A DNA stretch of 64,000 nucleotides from Nocardiopsis sp. YSL2 (GTDB lineage: Bacteria; Actinomycetota; Actinomycetes; Streptosporangiales; Streptosporangiaceae), in assembly GCF_030555055.1 (NCBI RefSeq), contig NZ_JAMOAO010000001.1, positions 744,001 through 808,000 on the forward strand, given 5' to 3'. Below, in pieces: positions 1 through 10,077 of the stretch. The notes beneath the pieces were generated by a model that saw only the letters and a list, made by a program, of their open reading frames with translations, made no database searches and was not told where the DNA came from. Position 1 is the first letter of the stretch, and each line of letters starts with the position of its first letter. The position numbers were made by a program, and so were the translations under genes.

Positions 1-270
1 ACCGACGAGCGAGGCCGTGCGGCGCCGCGACACCCGGTCGGCGACGCGCTCGAGACGGGTGGGCGGCTCCCCCTTCCCCTCGCTCCCGGTCCGGGTCAGG
101 GCGCGCAGCACCACGCCCTCGGGGACGTCGAAGAACGGTTCCTCCCTGCGCCGGACCAGGCTGACGATCTCCACCTCGTGGCGAGCCGCCAGACCCTCGG
201 CGAGGTTGTAGACGGTACGAACGGTCCCGCCCATCCCGTAGCCGTTGGCGATGAGGAAGGCGATCTTCAA
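1..270 (-). CDS. Glycosyltransferase family 4, N-terminal part (runs off left edge)
   Basis: Only the first 90 codons are in the window. The TTG start at 268-270 overlaps the stop of the upstream gene (TTGA), so the two genes are probably translationally coupled. The protein begins with a buried strand (MKIAFLIANGYGMGG) followed by TVRTVYNLAEGLAARHEV and a strand VEIVSLVRR. This is the usual start of a GT-B fold glycosyltransferase of the GT4 type, with the glycine-rich loop after the first strand and an NLAEGL helix. The expected role is sugar transfer from a nucleotide-sugar onto a surface polymer or small molecule at the cytoplasmic membrane. The C-terminal donor-binding domain lies outside the window, so donor and acceptor cannot be named. 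Confidence 0.75.
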   Translation of the reverse strand, partial: MKIAFLIANGYGMGGTVRTVYNLAEGLAARHEVEIVSLVRRREEPFFDVPEGVVLRALTRTGSEGKGEPPTRLERVADRVSRRRTASLVG

Positions 271-1097
271 CGGCCACCGCCGGCGTGCTCGACCGCCAGG
301 AGCGAGAGTTCGTCCTTGACCGTGTAGTAGGGACGGATCCGCACCGCGGCGGCTCCCCCGGCCCGTTCCCCCGCGTCCACCACCGCCTCGGGGTAGACGA
401 TCTTGCGCTTCTTGCCGACGATGTCGTCGGCGTGCATGGCCAACCGCAGGCCCCGGCCGCCACCGGGTGTCCGGAGCCACAGGTCCCACTCGTTGTGCCG
501 ACGCTCGTGCTCGTGCGCGTCGGCGATCGGTGCCAGTGGGATGACGCAGTGGAACCGTGCGCCGTCGAGTTCGGCCGGAACGGCCAGCCGGCCGTCCAGG
601 CCCCGCTGCCGGGCGACGACCTCGGCGGTGTCGGCTCCCTGGTCATCGGGGGCGTAGGCGAGGACGCCCGAGACACTGACCGCTCCGGTGCCGGTGTCGA
701 CGTCGACCCAGCCCACCTCCGCGTAGGGGGTGGCGGCGGCCGAGCGCAACCGCAGCCGACCGTCCCGGTCCCGGAACGTGCGCAGTTCGCGCTCGTGCCG
801 ACCCCGGAGGTAGGTGAGCCGGTCGGCGAGGCTGAGACCGGTGTCGCGTGTGGCGAGCGGGGCCGAACGGCCCTCCCCGTCGATCCACAGCACGTCCCAG
901 ACTCCCTCCGAGATGGGCAGGCCGGCCAGGGGCGCCCGTACGCGTGCGCCCTCTCTCTCCAGGTCGGTGACGCGGATCGCGGCTTCCCCGTCCCCCCGTC
1001 TGCGCAGGGCCAGACCGGCCCCCTGGTCCCCGTGGCCGGAGTCGAGCCGGAGTTCCAGAACGTCCTCGGCGTCGATCCGGCTGAGCTCTGCTCGCAT
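267..1097 (-). CDS. Hypothetical protein upstream of a glycosyltransferase, probable cell-wall glycopolymer locus
   Basis: A 276-residue soluble protein with an ATG start behind a GGAGG ribosome site. It has no signal peptide or membrane segment. The sequence is rich in short beta-strand-like stretches (for example GVWDVLWIDGEGR, WDLWLRTPGG, IRPYYTVKDELSL), suggesting a beta-sandwich or all-beta accessory fold rather than a classical enzyme core. I recall similar all-beta segments beside or fused to glycosyl/glycerophosphotransferases of teichoic-acid-type loci in actinomycetes, but no catalytic motif is visible here. Its stop overlaps the start of the glycosyltransferase, so the two are co-translated and probably act in one surface-polymer pathway. 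The function is unknown. Confidence 0.7.
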   Translation of the reverse strand: MRAELSRIDAEDVLELRLDSGHGDQGAGLALRRRGDGEAAIRVTDLEREGARVRAPLAGLPISEGVWDVLWIDGEGRSAPLATRDTGLSLADRLTYLRGRHERELRTFRDRDGRLRLRSAAATPYAEVGWVDVDTGTGAVSVSGVLAYAPDDQGADTAEVVARQRGLDGRLAVPAELDGARFHCVIPLAPIADAHEHERRHNEWDLWLRTPGGGRGLRLAMHADDIVGKKRKIVYPEAVVDAGERAGGAAAVRIRPYYTVKDELSLLAVEHAGGGR

Positions 1098-1270
1098 GCG
1101 ACCTCCACTTCATCGCCCCGCAGCGTGACCGGTCATGTTCATGTCGGTACGACACGGGACGCGGCTTTCACTCCCGATGAGCGAGGATGGAGTGGTGTGT
1201 ACGGCCATCATGGAGCAGAGGGCGTTTGTTCCGGCTAAAGGCCGTGGTTCACGTGCGGGCGAAGGCCGTG

Positions 1271-1298
1271 GCGCGCCCGGGCGCCGGCCCGGGCGCGC
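1271..1298. terminator. GC-rich perfect hairpin
   Basis: Twelve-base perfect arms (GCGCGCCCGGGC and its complement) around a 4-base loop. It lies between the hypothetical gene start at 1097 and the cel6A stop at 1400. It probably acts as a second terminator for cel6A or insulates the two minus-strand transcripts. There is no T-tract. Confidence 0.5.
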
Positions 1299-1347
1299 GG
1301 ATCAGCCCTCCTGGCCCTGGAGGCGGGTGGAAGGGATTTCGACGGCG

Positions 1348-1378
1348 GGGTGGGACGCGCTCCGCGCCCGTCCCACCC
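1348..1378 (-). terminator. Terminator hairpin downstream of cel6A
   Basis: Ten-base perfect inverted repeat (GGGTGGGACG / CGTCCCACCC) with an 11-base loop, starting 21 bases past the cel6A stop codon. It has no clear U-tract, as is common for actinobacterial terminators. Confidence 0.6.
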
Positions 1379-1399
1379 GTGCCACGCGTGCGGGGCCGC

Positions 1400-4029
<2,630 letters not shown>

Positions 4030-4401
4030 GTGGAGTTCCTCGTTTCTCCTGGGATGTCGGCATCGGCGTCTCTGGAATATCCGCGCATGACTGATGCGCG
4101 CTCCCGAGGTCCTTTCGGGCGCGGTCTCGATCGGGTGCTTTTCATCTGTGGGGGAAGGAGGAATGTGAGACTCTACCGACGCATTTCCGCTCGGTATTCT
4201 CTTTCCGTGCCCTTCCCGCGATCGGCCGCGCGCCGTCCGCGCGGGGACGGGCGGGCCCCGGTGCGGAAGGGCGGTCTGCACGCCCCCGCCGCGGAGCACT
4301 CATCGGGGAAGATCCCCGGGTCACAGGTGGGGCGCCGGCGAAGCCGTCCGCGTACCCGGCGGCCACCGGCACAGGCCCGGGGCCGCCCGGCCGGAGACCC
4401 C
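4030..4401. other. Intergenic region, promoter of the TauE/SafE gene
   Basis: No coding sequence is supported here. A somewhat AT-richer patch around 4165-4205 could hold the promoter for the permease. No clear palindromic operator was seen. Confidence 0.4.
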
Positions 4402-5973
4402 TCAGGGGCCGGGGTGGGCGACGGCGTCGTCGGCGAGGGCGCGGCCGGCCTCGCCGTACAGGTGGTAGACCTCGTGGGCGCCCCGCCTGCGCAGTTCGGC
4501 GATCTCGTCCTCGTGGTTGACCACGCCCGCGATCGTGGCGCTGACCCCGTCCTCGCTCAACTGGTCCAGCGCCGCCAGGTTCCCTCGTTGGTGCGGCATG
4601 GCCAGGATGATGAGCTCCACCTCCGGATCGAGGCTGAGCCGGGCCCAGAAGTCGGAGTCGGTGGCGTCGCCCTCCACCACCCGGTACCCCTCCTCCCGGA
4701 GCCGGGCCACGGTCGCCGGGTCGTGTTCGACCCCGGCCGCCGGGATCCCGTGGACCCCGACGAGCCGGTCGTAGGCACCGCAGCCGACCCGGCCCATGCC
4801 CAGGACCACCGCGCGGGCGTCACCGATCTCGATGGGGCGGTCGCTCGGCAGCAGGTCGGCCCGCTCCCGGCGGACCAACCAGGGCCCGATGGCGCGGTAG
4901 ACGGACTCGCCGGCGGCGTTCAGCGGCGCGGACACCGCGAAGCTCAGCGCCACCGCCAGGGCCAGGACGACCAGCCACCGGTCGGAGAGCCATCCCTGCG
5001 AAGCGGCCAGCGCGCCGACGATGAGTCCGAACTCGGAGTAGTTGCTCAGGGTCAGGCCCGCCAGCAGGGACGTACGGGCGCGCAGCCGGGCCCACAGGAA
5101 CAGCGCGGTGAACAGCGCGCCCTTGACCGGCACCAGCAGCAGCAGGAGCAGCGCCACGGCCAGCGCCCCGGCGTCCGGCGGCCCCGTGAGGCCGATGCTG
5201 AGGAAGAAGCCGACGAGCAGCAGGTCCTTGACCGACAGCAGCGACTTGGCCAGGGGCGCGGCGTGCACGGAGGGGGCCAGCAGCAGGCCGAGGACCAGGG
5301 CGCCCAGGTCCCCCTTGATCCCCACCAGGTCGAACAGCGTGTAGCCGATGCCCAGGGCGGCGACGACGCCGAAGAGCACCTGCATGTCCCCTCGTCCGAC
5401 GCGGTCGAGCGCCGCGCGCAGCAGCGGCGCGGCGGGCACCAGCAGGACCAGGAGCAGCGCCCAGGGGCTCGGCGGGGACCCGGAGGTGGTGGACAGGAAC
5501 ACGACCGCGAAGACGTCCTGCGTGATGAGCACACCGATCGCCAGCCGCCCGTAGAGCGACCCGGACTCGCTGCGCGCCGCCAGGACCTTGACCGCGAAGA
5601 CCGTGCTGGAGAAGGACAGCGCGAAGCCGAGCAGGAGCAGCGTCCGCCAGCCCGTGCCCTCCAGCAGCGCCAGGCCCGCGAACCGCAGCACACCGATCAG
5701 CACCGAGGCCAGCAGCACGGAGACCGCCATGTGCGCGGTCGCGGTCCCCCACACTTCCCGGCGCAGCAGGGAGCGGGCGTCCAGTTTGAGCCCGATGGTG
5801 AACAGCAGCAGGACGACGCCGACGTCGGCGAAGGCCTCGAGTTCGGGGGTGGCGCGGTAGCCGAGCACGTTGAGGACGAATCCCGCCGCCAGGAACCCCA
5901 CCAGGGGCGGCAGCCGAAGCGCCAGGGCGGCGAATCCACCGATGAACGCGGCGAGGATGAACGCGGGTTCCAT
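4402..5973 (-). CDS. KefB/CPA2-family cation:proton antiporter with C-terminal TrkA-N (RCK) domain
   Basis: A 523-residue membrane protein. Residues about 1-375 form a 12-13 helix CPA2 exchanger domain. They include the early motif PPLVGFLAAGFVLNVLGY, the LLLFTIGLKLD segment, GFALSFSSTVFAVKVL with the family's S-S-T-V signature, and ITQDVFAV with the conserved Q-D of K+/H+ antiporters. Residues about 385-510 are a cytoplasmic Rossmann-type TrkA-N domain opening with ARAVVLGMGRVG, which binds NAD(H) or nucleotides and gates transport. The architecture matches YbaL/KefB-type systems used for potassium efflux, pH or electrophile stress. No KefF/KefG ancillary reductase gene is adjacent. The ATG start gives a normal first helix. 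Confidence 0.88.
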   Translation of the reverse strand: MEPAFILAAFIGGFAALALRLPPLVGFLAAGFVLNVLGYRATPELEAFADVGVVLLLFTIGLKLDARSLLRREVWGTATAHMAVSVLLASVLIGVLRFAGLALLEGTGWRTLLLLGFALSFSSTVFAVKVLAARSESGSLYGRLAIGVLITQDVFAVVFLSTTSGSPPSPWALLLVLLVPAAPLLRAALDRVGRGDMQVLFGVVAALGIGYTLFDLVGIKGDLGALVLGLLLAPSVHAAPLAKSLLSVKDLLLVGFFLSIGLTGPPDAGALAVALLLLLLVPVKGALFTALFLWARLRARTSLLAGLTLSNYSEFGLIVGALAASQGWLSDRWLVVLALAVALSFAVSAPLNAAGESVYRAIGPWLVRRERADLLPSDRPIEIGDARAVVLGMGRVGCGAYDRLVGVHGIPAAGVEHDPATVARLREEGYRVVEGDATDSDFWARLSLDPEVELIILAMPHQRGNLAALDQLSEDGVSATIAGVVNHEDEIAELRRRGAHEVYHLYGEAGRALADDAVAHPGP

Positions 5974-6183
5974 GGTCGGCTACTCCGTCGCGGTCGATCG
6001 AGGGCCACGTCTGTTCGTGTCCCTCCTTCGCCGATCCTCTCGAACAGGGCGCACACGACGGAAGCACACCCCGGTCAGGTGTCGGCTCGCGTGGACGTGT
6101 GCGAATACCGAAGGGCAGGACGCCGACCGCCGACGGGCCCCGGTGCCGACGCGCGCTCGCCGGGTCCACCCGAGGTGACGTGT

Positions 6184-6501
6184 ATGGACCTGAGCCCGGT
6201 ACCACGCCAGGCCCTCCAAGAAGCGGACGCTTGGGCCGCCCTGACCCGGCCGGGGCTCGAGCTCGCGGAGTCCGACCCGTCATGGCCGCGGAGCTTCCGG
6301 AAGCCGTCCGGCGCCCACCATCCGCTGGGAGGAGGTGGACCGCGACACCGCCCGGGCCCGACTCGACGTCGACGCATACGAGATCACGATCGCCGTCACT
6401 GGCCGGATACACACTCCCCCGGAGGATGGGATCTCGTCCAGGACTGCGGTAAGGGGCACGTGCCCATCGACTACACGCCCGACTCCGCCGATGGGATCTG
6501 A
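6184..6501 (+). pseudogene. Frameshifted remnant of a small hypothetical gene
   Basis: Coding-like sequence with GC-biased third positions is split over two frames. It starts MDLSPVPRQALQEADAWAAL (ATG at 6184), moves to a second frame reading TIRWEEVDRDTARARLDVD...ITIAVTGR from about 6315, and returns to the first frame as HSPGGWDLVQDCGKGHVPID up to TGA at 6499-6501. Removing two bases (one AC of the CACAC run near 6410) restores the second junction to TGRIHSPGGWDLVQ. The first shift lies near 6300-6315. I do not recognise the family. It is either a decayed gene or a gene with assembly errors. The rest of 5974-6569 shows nothing else I can support. Confidence 0.5.
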
Positions 6502-6569
6502 GCCGGGCCCGCGACCGATGCTGGGGACGACGTCCGCGCCACGATCCGCCGCCTCGGCCCCGTCCGTGG

Positions 6570-7889
6570 TCACCGGTCGGGGACGCGCACGGCGAGCACC
6601 GCCATGTCATCATGGCCGTCACCGGGCGCGTCGGCGACGAGCGCGCGGCACAACTCCTCGGGTGGACTGTCGGCATGGGCGGAGGCGACCTTCGCCACGA
6701 TTCCCAGCCCCCGGTCGAGCGAGTGGCGCGGATGCTCCACCAGACCGTCGGTGAAAAGGACCACCGTGGCCGACGGCGGCACCGGGTACCGGTGGTCCGG
6801 ACGTGCGGACTCAGGCTCGACACCGAGCGGAAGACCGGGATTCCCGTCCAGGTAGCGCGCACTCCCACCTGGTTCCACCAGCAGCGGGGGCAGATGTCCC
6901 CCTGTACTCCAGTGCAGCTCCCAGCTCTGACCGACAGGTTCGAGGCGGGCCAGGCAGACCGTTGTCATCGCCTCGTCCGTCGTCGCCTCGAGGGTTCGGT
7001 CGAGTACTGCCAGCACCTCACTCGGCGGTGTACGCCGATCGTAGAGAAGGGCGCGAAGCATGTTCCGGGTCTGGGCCATGGTGGCCGCGGCCAGGAGGTC
7101 GTGGCCGATCACGTCCCCGATGACCATGGCGCAGGCGCCGTCCGGCAGCAGGAGGGCATCATACCAGTCCCCACCGAGATGGCGCTGTCCGGCATGGGCG
7201 GGACGATAGCTGGTGGCGACGCCGAACGGGGAGAGGTCGGGTATCCGGGGCAGCAGGAGGCGCTGGAACCGCTCAGCGCCCGAGCGCACTTCCTCGAACA
7301 GGCGTGCGTTGTCGATGGCGACGCCAGCGGCCCCGGCCAGTGCCAGGAGCACCGCCTCGTCATGGCGGTCGAAGGGCCGCCCGTCCCAGCGGGTGGAGAG
7401 GTAGATGTTGCCGTAGGTGCGCTCACGAACCTTGATGGCCGCTCCGAGCAGGGTCCGCATCGGCGGATGCCCCGACGGGAAACCCACCGAGTCGGGGTGG
7501 GCGCCGATGTCGGCGACGCACAGCGGTTCGCTCTGGTGGATCATGCGGCCGAGCAGACCCTTGCCATGGGGGTGGTCCACTCCCGTGAGGGCCCGGAGCT
7601 CTCTCTGTTCCAACCCGAGGGGGATGAACTGGGCCAGTTCACCGCCGTCGTCCAACACACCGAGGGCTCCGTACCGGGCGCCCACGAGATCCATCGCGGC
7701 GGCCACCACGCGGCGCAGGACCGCGTCCAACTCCAGGTCCTGGCCGAGCGCGAGCACTGCCCCCAGCAGCGAGCGCAGCCTCAGTTGGGCCCGCACCAGC
7801 TCCTGCACCCGTTCGGCCACTCCCGCCAGGTCCGAGTCGTCATCGAGCCCTGGGATCCAGTCGGGTTCGCTTCCATCCCGAGAGACCAT
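6570..7889 (-). CDS. GAF domain PP2C-type (SpoIIE) serine/threonine phosphatase
   Basis: A 439-residue cytoplasmic signalling protein. The order is a short helical N-terminus with VQELVRAQLRLRSLLGAVLAL (about 20-50), a GAF sensory domain (about 50-200, with GARYGALGVLDD, HPPMRTLLGAAIKVRERTYGNIYLS and the closing AGAAGVAIDNARLFEE), then a SpoIIE/PP2C domain (about 210-438). Metal-binding aspartates are visible in LGGDWYDALLLPDG, AMVIGDVIGHDL and PGDGHDDMAVLAVRV. In Streptomyces-type genomes these enzymes dephosphorylate anti-sigma-factor antagonists and so tune alternative sigma factors. No anti-sigma gene is adjacent, so its partner is unknown. The ATG follows AAGGGGGGG. The divergent neighbour is a broken response regulator. 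Confidence 0.9.
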   Translation of the reverse strand: MVSRDGSEPDWIPGLDDDSDLAGVAERVQELVRAQLRLRSLLGAVLALGQDLELDAVLRRVVAAAMDLVGARYGALGVLDDGGELAQFIPLGLEQRELRALTGVDHPHGKGLLGRMIHQSEPLCVADIGAHPDSVGFPSGHPPMRTLLGAAIKVRERTYGNIYLSTRWDGRPFDRHDEAVLLALAGAAGVAIDNARLFEEVRSGAERFQRLLLPRIPDLSPFGVATSYRPAHAGQRHLGGDWYDALLLPDGACAMVIGDVIGHDLLAAATMAQTRNMLRALLYDRRTPPSEVLAVLDRTLEATTDEAMTTVCLARLEPVGQSWELHWSTGGHLPPLLVEPGGSARYLDGNPGLPLGVEPESARPDHRYPVPPSATVVLFTDGLVEHPRHSLDRGLGIVAKVASAHADSPPEELCRALVADAPGDGHDDMAVLAVRVPDR

Positions 7890-8060
7890 GACCCCCCCTT
7901 CGGATCAGTGCACCTAGGGACCTTCCCCTGTGCGCTCCCACAGAAGCCTCACCAGGCCTGTCGCCTACGCGACGGGCCGCCGATCCCGTGGCCGGGTGGG
8001 CGATCCGCGGGGACGGGACCACCAGGTCAGCGCCGCCGTCCCGGTGGTCGCGGGCACGTC

Positions 8061-8365
8061 GTGATCCGGGTCCTCATCGCCGACGACCACCCCGTGGTGC
8101 GCGACGGTCTGCGCGGAGCCTTCACCGCCGAGACCGACATCGACGTGGTCGGCGAGGCCGCCGACGGCCACGAGGTGCTCGACCGGGCGGACCGGCTCGG
8201 AGTCGACGTGGTCCTCATGGACCTGCGCATGCCCGTCCTGTCCGGGGTCGCGGCGACCACCGTGCCGGCATCAAGACGCACCTGCAGCACGTGTACGACA
8301 AGCCGGGCGTCCGCGACCGGGCCGCGGCGGTCGGCGAGGCCTACCGCCGCGGCCTCATCGGGTGA
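8061..8365 (+). pseudogene. Truncated NarL/LuxR-type response regulator (internal deletion)
   Basis: The GTG at 8061 opens a textbook receiver domain: VIRVLIADDHPVVRDGL, then DVVLMDLRMPVLSGVAAT with the phospho-acceptor Asp. The frame fails at about 8265. In another frame the very end of a LuxR-type helix-turn-helix appears: GIKTHLQHVYDKPGVRDRAA...YRRGLIG, stop at 8363-8365. The second half of the receiver, the linker and most of the DNA-binding domain are missing, roughly 350 bases by comparison with intact family members, and the join is out of frame. Upstream, the frame ending TGA at 8062-8064 reads VSAAVPVVAGTS. That could be the tail of a lost sensor kinase overlapping by GTGA, but this is weak. 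Confidence 0.85.
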
Positions 8366-8375
8366 GCCGGGTGGG

Positions 8376-8972
8376 CTACCAGCCCGCGTCGGGGGCCAGC
8401 TCCCGCACGGCGGGCAGCACGGCCTCCAGGACCGTCGGGAACCAGGCCGAGAAGGGGCTGTCCCCTGGCAGGACCGCCAGCTCCCAGGGGTCGGCGAACG
8501 CGATCTCGGCGACCTCTTCGGGGTCGGGGCGCGGCTCGCCGCCCACCGACCCCACGAACAGGTGGTTGTACTCCTGCTCGACCAGGCCCGAATGCGGGTC
8601 GGGGTGGTTGTAGCGCACGGTGCCGGCCTCACGCATGAGCACGGGAGCGACCCCCAGTTCCTCGGTGGTGCGCCGGGCCGCCGCCAGGAAGGGCGGCTCG
8701 CCGGGGTAGGGGTGGCCGCAGCAGGTGTTGGACCACACCCCGGGCGAGTGGTACTTGCCCAGGGCCCGGCGCTGGAGCAGCAGACGGCCCCGGTCGTCGA
8801 GCAGGAACACGGAGAACGCCCGGTGCAGCCGGCCCGGCGACACGTGCGCCGACAGCTTCTCGGCGGTCCCGATGGTCGTTCCGGACTCGTCGACCAGTTC
8901 GAGCATGATCGGTTCGCCGGGGACTCCTTCGTCGGTGGCGGTGGACGGACCGGTGGTGTGGCTGGTGGGCAT
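8376..8972 (-). CDS. idi: Isopentenyl-diphosphate delta-isomerase, type I (Nudix)
   Basis: A 198-residue Nudix-fold enzyme interconverting IPP and DMAPP, the two C5 units needed to make geranyl diphosphate. Visible signatures include HRAFSVFLLDDRGRLLLQRR, the catalytic-cysteine block WSNTCCGHPYPGE, the Nudix-like AARRTTEELG, and the downstream YNHLFVG with the C-terminal WELAVLPGDSPFSAWFP. I chose the ATG at 8972 because GGAAGGA precedes it; the ATG 24 bases upstream lacks a site. It is the last gene of the minus-strand 2-methylisoborneol set and would supply GPP for it. A strong hairpin at 9008-9041 separates it from the methyltransferase, so it may be only partly co-transcribed. Confidence 0.93.
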   Translation of the reverse strand: MPTSHTTGPSTATDEGVPGEPIMLELVDESGTTIGTAEKLSAHVSPGRLHRAFSVFLLDDRGRLLLQRRALGKYHSPGVWSNTCCGHPYPGEPPFLAAARRTTEELGVAPVLMREAGTVRYNHPDPHSGLVEQEYNHLFVGSVGGEPRPDPEEVAEIAFADPWELAVLPGDSPFSAWFPTVLEAVLPAVRELAPDAGW

Positions 8973-9007
8973 GGCGTCCTTCCGTCGGGTGGCCACGGGG
9001 CCGGGCC

Positions 9008-9041
9008 GCGCCCGCCCGGCCTGGCGTGGCCGGGCGGGCGC
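9008..9041 (-). terminator. Strong hairpin between GPP methyltransferase and idi
   Basis: Fourteen-base perfect arms (GCGCCCGCCCGGCC and its complement) with a 6-base loop. It lies 65-98 bases downstream of the methyltransferase stop and 36 bases upstream of the idi start. It could terminate or attenuate the MIB transcript before idi, or protect the upstream mRNA 3' end. Confidence 0.6.
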
Positions 9042-9105
9042 CGGAGCGGGCGCTCCGCGGGGCGGTCGGCCGTTCGACCCGCGCCACGGGGCGCCCCGGG
9101 GGTCC

Positions 9106-9969
9106 TCAGACCCGGTCGGCCGCGATGAGCAGGTAGTGGAAGCTGCCCTCCTTGTAGGCGGTCAGGAACGGCTCCTCGATGCCGGTGGCCACGGACGACC
9201 GCGCCCGCAGCTCCCAGTACGGGATGGTCGGCCCGGTGAGGTCGACGACGGAGATCGGGACGAGGTTGTTCGCCGTCATCGCCTTGAAGTACTGGCTCCT
9301 GGCGTGGATGTTGCACGTGTAGTGCTCGTCGATCCGGCTGACGGCCTTGGAACGGCCACCGGTCACGTCGTTGTAGCAGCCGGTGATGGTGACGTAGCGG
9401 CCACCGTACTCCAGCAGGCGGGCGTGCTCGGCGAACAGCTCGAACAGGTCCACGTACATGGTGGACTCGTTGTTCCAGCTGGCCCGCAGGGAGCCCGACG
9501 CGAAGCCGGTGTCGAGCATGTTGCGGAAGTGGAAGCGGACCTTGTCGGACACGCCCCGCTGCTCGGCCTGCTCGTTGGCGAACGCCACCTGCTTCTCGGA
9601 GATGGTCACGCCGTCGACGTGGCAGCCGAAGCGCTGGTTGGCCATGAAGCTGGTTCCGCCCCGGCCGGACCCGGTGTCCATGATCCGGTCATCGGGGGTG
9701 ACCGCCCCCAGGTGGTCCAGGAGGACGTCGGCCTGCGCCGTCTCCAGGCGGTGCATCTCCTCGATGATCCGCTGGTCGCGTGTCTCCGCCGGGCCCTCCA
9801 GGACCGAGGGGTCGTAGTCGCCGATCCCGTAGTGGTGGTGGAAGAGGCCGTCGACCTCGCCGAGTTTGATGTTGACGGGGTCCTTCTCGGTGTTCCAGTA
9901 CTCCGCGACGGATTCCTGGTACTGGGTGCGCAGGACCTTGGCGGTGGCGTGGGAGGAGGTCATGGTCAT
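9106..9969 (-). CDS. Geranyl diphosphate 2-C-methyltransferase
   Basis: A 287-residue SAM-dependent methyltransferase that methylates C2 of geranyl diphosphate, the first committed step to 2-methylisoborneol. It has the family's N-terminus (YQESVAEYWNTEKDPVNIKLGEVDGLFHHHYGIGDYD), the SAM-binding loop IMDTGSGRGGTSFMANQRFG, the HVDGVTISEKQVAFAN segment and the late WELRARSSVATGIEEPFLTAYKEGSFHYLLIAADRV end. All are typical of actinomycete GPP methyltransferases, and the length is normal. The ATG at 9969 has an AAGGAG site 8 bases upstream. It follows the MIB synthase gene on the same strand after about 108 bases. Confidence 0.95.
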   Translation of the reverse strand: MTMTSSHATAKVLRTQYQESVAEYWNTEKDPVNIKLGEVDGLFHHHYGIGDYDPSVLEGPAETRDQRIIEEMHRLETAQADVLLDHLGAVTPDDRIMDTGSGRGGTSFMANQRFGCHVDGVTISEKQVAFANEQAEQRGVSDKVRFHFRNMLDTGFASGSLRASWNNESTMYVDLFELFAEHARLLEYGGRYVTITGCYNDVTGGRSKAVSRIDEHYTCNIHARSQYFKAMTANNLVPISVVDLTGPTIPYWELRARSSVATGIEEPFLTAYKEGSFHYLLIAADRV

Positions 9970-10077
9970 ACGGAATGCTCCTTGCTGGTGGTCTCGGGCA
10001 GGACGGCCGACCGGACCGCGTGGGCGGACCGGGCGGGGGGAAGTGGAGGGTGCGGTGGGGTCGGGGTCGGGGTCGGC

